Assembly (NCBI GenBank): GCA_937892915.1
Contig: CALBIC010000113.1
Span: 1 to 31,129, forward strand
Source: UBA5972 sp002430125
GTDB lineage: Bacteria; Pseudomonadota; Alphaproteobacteria; Rhodobacterales; Rhodobacteraceae
DNA: 31,129 nt
Direction: 5' to 3'
This document shows positions 25,143 through 31,129 of the stretch, piece after piece. The notes below the pieces were generated by a model. It saw nothing but the letters and a program-made list of their open reading frames with translations, was not told where the DNA came from and searched no databases. A program made the position numbers and the translations under genes. Position 1 is the first letter of the stretch. Each line of letters opens with the position of its first letter.

Positions 25143-26218
25143 CAGATTGTCTCTCCTGCATTTTTGGGCGCAATCGGCAGGGATATCCGAAAACTCGTCC
25201 GTCCGGGTTTGCTTGTCAGCACAATTGTGCCGTTATGTTCAGTGATAATCTTACTGACCAGCGCCAGCCCCAGACCGGTGCCATTTTCTCGGGTGCTAAC
25301 AAAGGGGTCAAACACGCTGTCGGCAAGGGCCTCGGGAATGCCCGGACCGTCATCAATCACCTCGATCTGCAATGGAACTGCCAGATCACCCCGACCAGAT
25401 GACAGCCTGAGACCTTGTTCAAAATAGGTGCGAATAGTAATTCTGCCACCATCGCCGCCAGCTTGTGCCGCATTGGCGAAAAGATTGGCGAAAACCTGAA
25501 GCAATTGATCAGCATCCCCCATCGAGTTTGGCAAAGAAGGGTCGTAATCGTCAAAAAATCGCATATGGGCAGCGGCGCCAAGGCTCGCACTTTTACGGGC
25601 GCGTTCCAGCAGATCATGCACGTTTATCGGCCGCAATTTCGGCGGCCTGAGATCGCCAAACTGTTCAACCTGCTGCAAAAGCGCGACAATTCTGCGGGTT
25701 TCCTGCAAGATCAAGTCAGTCATTTCCTGATCTTGCGCGCTGAGGTTCATAGCCAAAAGTTGCGCCGCACCAGCGATGCCCGCCAAAGGGTTCTTGATTT
25801 CATGCGCCAGCATATCGGCCAGACCAATCGCGGTTTTGGTGACTGATTTCAAATGCTCCGCGCGCCCAAGCTTGCCAGCGATCTGCCGTGGGTGCAAAAG
25901 GACCATCATCACGTCAGGATCGACGCTGACCGGTGCAATCTGAAGATCACACAAGATTATGCCCTGCCCGTCGCGGTCCAGTTGGACATCGCGGTGGAAC
26001 AAGGCCGAACGCCCCTCGCGAACACGTGCGATACTGTCGGCCAGATTAACATTCAATCGCAATACTGAACGCAACTCGCGCCCTTCAAGCGCCTTGGACG
26101 CCACATTCAGGAACACTTCACCAGCCGGCGTCACCGCAGTAATGCAGTTCGCCGCGTCAACCAACACACCCGGCATTGGCAGGGCTGACCAGATTTCATC
26201 TTGGCCGGTTGGCGTCAT
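25142..26218 (-). CDS. ntrB: Nitrogen regulation histidine kinase NtrB
   Basis: Soluble kinase/phosphatase of 358 residues that phosphorylates NtrC under nitrogen limitation and is controlled by PII. It has an N-terminal PAS domain (about 1-110), HisKA with phospho-acceptor His139 (DMLAHEIKNPLAGIAG) and an ATPase domain with DDGPGIPEALADSVFDPF and the G box ENGTGLGLALVSKI. I chose the ATG at 26218, which overlaps the dusB stop as ATGA; a TTG at 26248 in the same frame would extend into dusB and has no better support. Both ends overlap their neighbours, so dusB, ntrB and ntrC should be translated together. Confidence 0.95.
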   Translation of the reverse strand: MTPTGQDEIWSALPMPGVLVDAANCITAVTPAGEVFLNVASKALEGRELRSVLRLNVNLADSIARVREGRSALFHRDVQLDRDGQGIILCDLQIAPVSVDPDVMMVLLHPRQIAGKLGRAEHLKSVTKTAIGLADMLAHEIKNPLAGIAGAAQLLAMNLSAQDQEMTDLILQETRRIVALLQQVEQFGDLRPPKLRPINVHDLLERARKSASLGAAAHMRFFDDYDPSLPNSMGDADQLLQVFANLFANAAQAGGDGGRITIRTYFEQGLRLSSGRGDLAVPLQIEVIDDGPGIPEALADSVFDPFVSTRENGTGLGLALVSKIITEHNGTIVLTSKPGRTSFRISLPIAPKNAGETI

Positions 26219-27201
26219 GCGGCATAACCGATCGCCGGTTGCTGACAATAGCGGCGGATCAGTTGGTGAACCACTTTAGGGTCCGTCGCCGTCAAAACCG
26301 CGCTGCGTTCAGTTTTGTTGATTGTAAGGCCATCCATGTACCAACCCAGATGTTTGCGGGCGTTTTTCAGGCCAAGGTCGCGACCATAAAACCCCAAGAT
26401 ACTTTGGTAATGCGCTAGAATCAGATCTGCCAAACCATCACCCTCTGGGATCATTGGCATCGGTGTTCCATAGATTTCGGCAGCGATTTTTGCCAATTTC
26501 CAAGGGGCACCTTGGGCGCCACGGCCAATCATCACGCCTGCAGCACCGGATTGATCAAGCGCCTGTCTGGCGGATGGGATGTCACAAATATCGCCATTAG
26601 CAATAACCGGAATGTTTACCCGTGCACGCACCCGGCCAATTGCGCGCCAATCTGCCTGACCTTTGTAAAACTGGCACCTTGTGCGCCCGTGCAGCGTCAA
26701 CATCGCGATTCCGGCCTGTTCTGCCCTTATCGCCAAGTCGCCGGCATTCATCAGGTCGTCGTCCCAACCCAAGCGGGTTTTCAGGGTAACGGGGACGTCC
26801 ACTGCGGCAACGACCGCCTCGATCAGGGTTAGGGCGTGATCGAGATCTTTAAGCAGAGCCGAACCTGAATAGCCGCTTGTGACTTTCTTGGCGGGGCAGC
26901 CCATATTGATGTCAATGATCTTGGCACCATTAGCGGCCACCATGCGCGCACACTCGGCCATCCAATATGCCTCGCGGCCAGCGATTTGCACAGCCGTTCC
27001 CTCGACTGACAGGCCAAGTTCGGCCTTTGCGCGGGCCGAAGGTCTTGCCTGAACCAGTTCTTGACTTGCAATCATTTCAGAAACCACCAGTCCTGCGCCA
27101 AAATTTTTCACCATTGTCCTGAATGGCAAATCGGTGATTCCAGCCAGTGGTGCAAGAAAAACGGGCGGATCAAGCGTCAAATCTGCCAGTTTGATGGTCA
27201 T
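26215..27201 (-). CDS. dusB: tRNA dihydrouridine synthase DusB
   Basis: Flavoenzyme of about 328 residues that reduces uridine to dihydrouridine in tRNA; formerly called NifR3 in Rhodobacter because it lies upstream of ntrBC. The FMN barrel starts at PPVFLAPLAGITDLPFR, the catalytic cysteine lies in INMGCPAKKVTSGYSGSALL, and LKTRLGWDD and GRTRCQFYKGQADW follow, all standard for the family. The frame is open further upstream, but the ATG at 27201 is preceded by AGGA at 8 nt and starts the conserved domain. First gene of the ntr operon; its promoter must lie in the 128-bp gap shared with ispDF. Confidence 0.95.
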   Translation of the reverse strand: MTIKLADLTLDPPVFLAPLAGITDLPFRTMVKNFGAGLVVSEMIASQELVQARPSARAKAELGLSVEGTAVQIAGREAYWMAECARMVAANGAKIIDINMGCPAKKVTSGYSGSALLKDLDHALTLIEAVVAAVDVPVTLKTRLGWDDDLMNAGDLAIRAEQAGIAMLTLHGRTRCQFYKGQADWRAIGRVRARVNIPVIANGDICDIPSARQALDQSGAAGVMIGRGAQGAPWKLAKIAAEIYGTPMPMIPEGDGLADLILAHYQSILGFYGRDLGLKNARKHLGWYMDGLTINKTERSAVLTATDPKVVHQLIRRYCQQPAIGYAA

Positions 27202-27230
27202 CTGCTTAATCCTTGTGCGGTTTAGCTGGG

Positions 27231-27309
27231 TTTTAGGCGTATCTGTGCAACTTGGCAATGCGGCTTTCACGTTGCGTCCGGCTTATCAGCCGCCTAAAAA
27301 CACCTAAAA
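27231..27309. repeat. Repeats of TTTTAGG(C/T)G in dusB-ispDF divergent promoter
   Basis: TTTTAGGCG at 27231-27239 is matched by its perfect inverse CGCCTAAAA at 27291-27299, and a near copy CACCTAAAA follows at 27301-27309, exactly 10 bp after it. The three copies lie in the 128-bp gap between the divergent starts of dusB and ispDF and could be regulator sites with helical phasing. Confidence 0.38.
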
Positions 27310-27329
27310 GCCACCAAAGGAACCCGCTT

Positions 27330-28469
27330 GTGAGCACTGCCGCCGTAATTGTTGCCGCCGGACGTGGTTTGCGCGCAGGCGGCGGTTTAGCCAAGCAGTT
27401 CAGGCCATTGGCCGGTGCGCGGGCGGTTGATTTATCATTGCAGTGTTTCGCGGCGCATCCGGCGATTGACCGGATCGTGTTGGTGCTGCCCCCCGATGAA
27501 ATCGCTGGCTTTGCAGACTATGTTCTGGCCAAATCCCTTATTTTGACCGAAGGTGGAGCAGACCGATCAACCTCGGTGTTAAATGGATTGCGGGTACTTT
27601 CTGCCAACCCTCCAAAAAACGTGCTGATCCATGATGTTGCGCGGCCCTGTGTGAGGCCGGATACAATTGACCGGGTTATTACTGCACTCAAAACCCACCA
27701 AGCCGCGGCCCCCGCGCTGCCCGTAACCGACGCACTTTGGCGTGGGGGAAACGACCTTGTTATCGGCACGCAAGATCGTCGCGATCTGTTTCGCGCGCAA
27801 ACCCCGCAAGGGTTTCATTTCAAGGTAATTCTGGCAGCCCATCAATCACATATAGGTGCTGCGGCAGATGATGTCGAAGTAGCCCGCAACGCCGGAATTG
27901 CAGTTGCGATTGTGCCGGGCGACGAGGATAACATAAAGATTACCACCCCCGGCGATTTCGTACGGGCCGAACGGATTTTACGCAAGACAATGGATATACG
28001 CACAGGCAACGGATTTGATGTTCATGCTTTTGAAACGGGCGATAAGGTTGTTCTATGTGGTGTCGAAATTCCCCACACGGCGGCCTTGAAAGGTCATTCC
28101 GATGCGGATGTCGCAATGCACGCGCTGACTGACGCGATTTATGGCGGGTTGGGGCAAGGGGATATCGGACAATGGTTTCCACCTTCTGATCCACAATGGC
28201 AAGGCGCGGCATCTTCGGTTTTTCTGGCGCATGCCACTGAAATAGCTTTAAAATCAGGCTTTGTGATCACGCATGTGGACGTCACGATCATCTGCGAGCT
28301 ACCGAAAATCGGACCGCATGCCGGGGTGATGAAGGCCCGATTGGCAGAGATTCTAGCGATTGATGTAACCCGGGTTTCGGTCAAAGCCACAACATCCGAG
28401 GGCCTGGGCTTTACCGGTCGACGCGAAGGCATCGCGGCAATGGCCACTGCAACATTGGTGAAAGCATGA
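27330..28469 (+). CDS. ispDF: Bifunctional IspD/IspF isoprenoid biosynthesis enzyme
   Basis: Fused cytoplasmic enzyme of 379 residues for steps 3 and 5 of the non-mevalonate (MEP) pathway. The IspD half (about 1-220) shows the nucleotide loop VAAGRGLRAGGGLAKQF and VLIHDVARPCVRPD; the IspF half (about 222-379) starts at RTGNGFDVHAF with metal-binding Asp and His, then GHSDADVAMHALTDAI and ATTSEGLGFTGRREGI. Such fusions are common in alphaproteobacteria. The start is a GTG at 27330, with AAAGGA 8 nt upstream and the IspD strand beginning at once; an upstream ATG at 27252 would add 26 unrelated residues. The stop overlaps the pgpA start (ATGA). Confidence 0.96.
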   Translation: MSTAAVIVAAGRGLRAGGGLAKQFRPLAGARAVDLSLQCFAAHPAIDRIVLVLPPDEIAGFADYVLAKSLILTEGGADRSTSVLNGLRVLSANPPKNVLIHDVARPCVRPDTIDRVITALKTHQAAAPALPVTDALWRGGNDLVIGTQDRRDLFRAQTPQGFHFKVILAAHQSHIGAAADDVEVARNAGIAVAIVPGDEDNIKITTPGDFVRAERILRKTMDIRTGNGFDVHAFETGDKVVLCGVEIPHTAALKGHSDADVAMHALTDAIYGGLGQGDIGQWFPPSDPQWQGAASSVFLAHATEIALKSGFVITHVDVTIICELPKIGPHAGVMKARLAEILAIDVTRVSVKATTSEGLGFTGRREGIAAMATATLVKA

Positions 28470-28957
28470 GCAATCTGATCACAACCGTGTTCTATGTCGG
28501 CCGCTTGCCTTGGGCGCCGGGCACGTTCGGGTCTTTGGCCGCCTTACCAATGGCTTATTTATTGCATCGTTATTGCGGATTTCCAGTGTTTTTTGCGCTC
28601 ACCGTTCTGGTGTTTCTGATCGGCTGGCTGGCAACCTTCACAGCAACCTGGGGCCGATCGGATCACGATCCTTCGGCCATTGTCATTGACGAAGTTGTCG
28701 GCCAATGGATCGCGCTTTGGCCCTTGTCCGCCGGTCTGTGGCACGCGGGTGTTGATCCGGCGATTTTCCCCTATCCCGGCTGGATCGCGGCGTTTATTCT
28801 GTTCCGGTTCTTTGACATCCTGAAACCTTGGCCGGTGTCCTGGGCCGACAAAAAAACAACGGCCCTTGGGGTGATGCTTGACGATGTTCTAGCCGGAGTT
28901 TTGGCAGCGATCTGCGTATCCGCCCTCGCCTGGTATGCCCATAGTGGTGCCTTATGA
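28466..28957 (+). CDS. pgpA: Phosphatidylglycerophosphatase A
   Basis: Inner-membrane enzyme of 163 residues that removes phosphate from phosphatidylglycerophosphate to give phosphatidylglycerol. Family signatures are present: LPWAPGTFGSLAALP near residue 15-30 and IVIDEVVGQWIAL near 72-84, where the acidic residues bind Mg. Membrane helices are predicted at about 38-58, 80-98, 104-120 and 135-155. It overlaps both neighbours by ATGA, ispDF upstream and the amidase gene downstream, so the three are translationally coupled. Confidence 0.93.
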   Translation: MSNLITTVFYVGRLPWAPGTFGSLAALPMAYLLHRYCGFPVFFALTVLVFLIGWLATFTATWGRSDHDPSAIVIDEVVGQWIALWPLSAGLWHAGVDPAIFPYPGWIAAFILFRFFDILKPWPVSWADKKTTALGVMLDDVLAGVLAAICVSALAWYAHSGAL

Positions 28958-29433
28958 TGTCGCGCGCCCAACAAATCTTAACCTTGGGGCGCGAACGCGG
29001 TTGGCGCATCGCTGTTGCTGAAAGTTGCACAGGTGGTTTATTGGCAGGCGCGCTAACCGAAATCGCCGGCTCGTCGGACGTGTTTGAATGTGGTTATGTC
29101 ACCTATTCCAACACGGCCAAGATGCGACTTTTGCGGGTTCAGCAAGACACATTGGCCTCCTACGGCGCGGTTTCTGAGGAAACGGCTGTTGAAATGGCGA
29201 AAGGTGCGTTAATTGACGCCGGGGTTGATCTAGCGGTTTCAATCACCGGAATTGCAGGCCCAGGCGCCAGCGAACACAAACCGGAAGGCCGGGTGTGTTT
29301 CGGCGTTGCCACCAAATCTAGCGCGACCACCGAGACCGTCGAATTTGGAGCAATAGGCCGCAGCCGAGTGCGAAACGCCTCGGTCGAACATGCGCTTTTG
29401 GTTTTGCTGCGCGCTTTAACGCCGCAATCCTAA
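28954..29433 (+). CDS. pncC: CinA C-terminal type nicotinamide-nucleotide amidase
   Basis: Soluble protein of 159 residues matching the stand-alone C-terminal domain of CinA, which deamidates nicotinamide mononucleotide to nicotinate mononucleotide in NAD recycling. It shows the catalytic motif AVAESCTGGLLAGALTEIAG, then YVTYSNTAKMRLLRV and SITGIAGPGASEHKPEGRVCFG. The N-terminal MoaB-like domain of full CinA is absent. The start ATG overlaps the pgpA stop (ATGATG; a second ATG at 28957 is also possible). Last gene of the ispDF-pgpA operon; a hairpin follows at once. Confidence 0.92.
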   Translation: MMSRAQQILTLGRERGWRIAVAESCTGGLLAGALTEIAGSSDVFECGYVTYSNTAKMRLLRVQQDTLASYGAVSEETAVEMAKGALIDAGVDLAVSITGIAGPGASEHKPEGRVCFGVATKSSATTETVEFGAIGRSRVRNASVEHALLVLLRALTPQS

Positions 29434-29435
29434 GA

Positions 29436-29465
29436 TTTTTGCCTGAAACTTGAGCAGGCGAAAAA
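29436..29465 (+). terminator. Hairpin after the pncC gene, possible terminator
   Basis: GCCTG (29441-29445) pairs with CAGGC (29455-29459) around a 9-base loop, and flanking TTTTT and AAAAA can extend the stem with one bulged G. It lies 2 bases after the stop at 29433. It lacks a long T tract downstream, so termination strength is uncertain. Confidence 0.42.
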
Positions 29466-29485
29466 TTCTTCAATCGCTCAATATT

Positions 29486-29502
29486 TTGGCACATTGCCTG
29501 CA
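29486..29502 (+). promoter_or_regulatory. Candidate sigma-54 promoter of amt
   Basis: TTGGCAC (29486-29492), five bases, then CTGCA (29498-29502) matches the sigma-54 -24/-12 consensus YTGGCAC-N5-TTGCW with one mismatch in the -12 box and exact spacing between the GG (29488-29489) and GC (29500-29501). The start of transcription would be near 29513, about 110 bases before the amt ATG. Chance occurrence is possible, and a weak sigma-70 reading (TTGGCA with a poor -10) exists. Confidence 0.5.
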
Positions 29503-29622
29503 TTTCCTGCAAATACCTACCGACAGCTAGCCTTTTTGCCCTCTAAGACCAACCCGCCTTTTACATGCTGCACGCAAGCCGCTTTCAAACGACCAGTGGT
29601 ACAAATCAGCAGGGATAGTGCA

Positions 29623-30801
29623 ATGAACGGTGCAGATACGGCTTGGATAATGGCGGCAACCGCCCTTGTATTATTTATGACCCTTCCCGGACTTGCCTTG
29701 TTTTACGGCGGGTTGGTGCGGGCGCGAAATGTTCTGTCGGTTTTCATGCAATGCTTTGCGATTGCTGCCTTGATGAGCGTGCTTTGGCTGGCACTCGGCT
29801 ATTCCATCGCTTTCGGCGACGGCAATGCCTATTGGGGCGGCATCGGCAAGGCTTTCCTGCTGGGAATTGATGCCCAAACCCTCAAGGGCACCTTGCCCGA
29901 GGTGTTGTTCTTTGCATTTCAAATGACCTTTGCGATTATCACCCCAGCCCTGATTGTTGGTGCCTACGTCGAACGGGTTGGCTTTGGGTTTGTTATCGGG
30001 TTCTCGGGCCTATGGATGCTGCTGGTTTACGCGCCGGTTGCCCATTGGATTTGGGGCGGCGGCATGTTGTCTGACGGTGGTATTTTCGGCGCAATGGGTG
30101 TGAAAGATTTCGCGGGCGGCATCGTGGTTCATGAAACCGCTGGCTTGGCTGCCTTGGTGGTTGCCTTTGTTTTAGGCCCCCGAAAAGACAAAACCAAACC
30201 GCCGCACAATCCCGGCCTTGTGGCGATTGGGGCCGCGATGTTGTGGGTTGGCTGGTTTGGCTTTAATGGTGGCTCGCAACTTGCAGCCGACGGTGGGGCA
30301 GCAATGGCGATTGCCGTCACGCATATTTCGGCGGCCACCGCTTCATTGACATGGGCCGCATGGGAGCGGTTTAAGTACGGAAAAACCTCGCTGATCGGGC
30401 TTGTCACTGGCGCGATTGCCGGATTGGCGTCAATCACGCCGGCATCGGGTTTTGTCGGGCCAATAGCGGCACTGCTGATCGGTGGGGTCGCGGGTATCCT
30501 GTGTCAGGAAGCTTGTTCCATCATCAAGAACCGCTTGAAAATTGATGACACGCTGGATGTTTTCGCAGTGCACGGAATTGGTGGGATATTTGGCACCATC
30601 ATGATCGCCGTACTGGGCGTTGGCAGCTATGCGGCGCAGTTGGGATCATTGGTCATCGTCGGCACGTTCACTGTGATTGCGAGCTTTGTTCTTGTCAAAT
30701 TGGTGGCGATGCTCACCCCCATTCGCATCAGTCAGCAAGGCGAATTTGAAGGCCTTGATCTGACCAGCCACGGCGAACAGGCGTATCAATTGAATTCGTA
30801 A
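29623..30801 (+). CDS. amt: Ammonium transporter Amt
   Basis: Inner-membrane ammonium transporter of 392 residues with about 11 helices and an outside N-terminus without a cleavable signal. Family residues are seen: GLALFYGGLVRARNVLSV near 23-40, Asp162 (KDFAGGIVVHETAG), the twin pore histidines His170 and His317 (FAVHGIGGIFGT). I chose ATG 29623 because AGGGA lies 7 nt upstream and the first helix begins nearby; an open frame from 29494 has no family match. Most proteobacterial amt genes follow glnK; no PII gene precedes it here, so its regulator GlnK/GlnB must be encoded elsewhere. A sigma-54-like promoter lies upstream. Confidence 0.95.
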   Translation: MNGADTAWIMAATALVLFMTLPGLALFYGGLVRARNVLSVFMQCFAIAALMSVLWLALGYSIAFGDGNAYWGGIGKAFLLGIDAQTLKGTLPEVLFFAFQMTFAIITPALIVGAYVERVGFGFVIGFSGLWMLLVYAPVAHWIWGGGMLSDGGIFGAMGVKDFAGGIVVHETAGLAALVVAFVLGPRKDKTKPPHNPGLVAIGAAMLWVGWFGFNGGSQLAADGGAAMAIAVTHISAATASLTWAAWERFKYGKTSLIGLVTGAIAGLASITPASGFVGPIAALLIGGVAGILCQEACSIIKNRLKIDDTLDVFAVHGIGGIFGTIMIAVLGVGSYAAQLGSLVIVGTFTVIASFVLVKLVAMLTPIRISQQGEFEGLDLTSHGEQAYQLNS

Positions 30802-30820
30802 TCGAGCCGGATTTCAGGTT

Positions 30821-31129
30821 TCAAGTCTGGGCAGATCTGGCGTTCTTTTGGGATAGCTGCGTCTGCCCGGCCATTTTCATCTGGTCCGCCATGAAATGCA
30901 CAAACCGCAATACCAGGCTTTCAGGGGCTACATTGTCTGGCCAGACGGCAAAAATTCCAGGCGCCCAAAGGTCCAGATCGGGTAAAACCTGCACCAGCGA
31001 ACCGGCTTGAAGGTCTTTTGCAACCAAGCTGCGTGGAATCGCCGCCACGCCTAACCCCGCGGCCACCAATCCGCGCAGGAACGCTTTATGCGCGAAGGGG
31101 TGGCGGGGCTCTTGCGCGATAAAACGCGG
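30821..31129 (-). CDS. LysR-family transcriptional regulator, C-terminal fragment
   Basis: The last 102 residues of a regulator whose N-terminus is beyond the window. The visible part is the end of the LysR ligand-binding domain: HPFAHKAFLRGLVAAGLGVA, then AIPRSLVAKDLQAGSLVQVL, which is the typical final strand-helix pair, followed by AVWPDNVAPESLVLRFVHFM. The helix-turn-helix is not in view, so the class rests on this segment. It is convergent with amt, 19 bases away. Target and ligand are unknown. Confidence 0.72.
   Translation of the reverse strand, partial: PRFIAQEPRHPFAHKAFLRGLVAAGLGVAAIPRSLVAKDLQAGSLVQVLPDLDLWAPGIFAVWPDNVAPESLVLRFVHFMADQMKMAGQTQLSQKNARSAQT

Noticed and set aside
27252..27329. 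ATG start for ispDF at 27252
   Set aside because: It would overlap the repeats in the promoter region and add residues not found in IspD; GTG 27330 has a good ribosome binding site.
29494..29622. N-terminal extension of the ammonium transporter
   Set aside because: The extra 43 residues have no family match, lie on the candidate promoter and are replaced by a better start with a ribosome binding site at 29623.

Overview
The window reads as a chromosomal segment of an alphaproteobacterium, most likely a Rhodobacterales (Roseobacter-type) marine bacterium with moderate GC. The basis is the dusB-ntrB-ntrC-ntrY-ntrX run followed by trkA-trkH-hfq-hflX, the fused ispDF gene, an NtrC of the Rhodobacter type without a GAFTGA loop, and a Rhodobacterales-type membrane protein upstream of mfd. 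Coding density is very high. No gap exceeds 300 bases; the largest is 257 bases, in front of trkA. I see no rRNA, tRNA, CRISPR array, insertion sequence or phage gene.

Layout. Bases 1-1170 hold the end of an arsenic operon: a small arsenate reductase overlapping an AqpS-type aquaglyceroporin. Bases 1167-5239 hold an XRE-cupin regulator facing a tightly coupled three-gene operon (AMP-forming acyl-CoA ligase-like enzyme, DsbA/FrnE-like oxidoreductase, Bcr/CflA-type MFS efflux pump). Bases 5353-9382 (minus strand) hold mfd and an upstream four-helix membrane protein. Bases 9518-11191 hold hemB and a Tat/lipobox SYLF-domain protein. Bases 11258-14672 hold a beta-hydroxyacid dehydrogenase divergent from a penicillin-acylase-family Ntn hydrolase.

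The central block is almost entirely on the minus strand. In transcription order it is dusB, ntrB, ntrC, ntrY, ntrX, then a small plus-strand glyoxalase-related gene that breaks the run, then trkA, trkH, hfq, hflX. It links tRNA dihydrouridylation, nitrogen two-component signalling, potassium uptake, the RNA chaperone Hfq and the ribosome-associated GTPase HflX. Divergent from dusB is an overlapping operon ispDF-pgpA-cinA-type amidase (isoprenoid precursors, phosphatidylglycerol synthesis, NMN recycling). After it come a single amt ammonium transporter gene without an adjacent glnK, and the C-terminal part of a LysR regulator cut by the window end.

The most interesting points are these. Both response regulators (NtrC and NtrX) lack the GAFTGA loop that contacts sigma-54, yet the amt gene carries a well-spaced sigma-54-like -24/-12 element. 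The aquaporin lacks the selectivity-filter arginine, as in arsenic-linked AqpS. The XRE-cupin/ligase/oxidoreductase/efflux cassette looks like a self-contained but undefined pathway. Hfq carries YKSA where YKHA is usual. Several inverted repeats sit in promoter regions. I did not find clear proof of a wholly new system; most genes are core metabolism and regulation.
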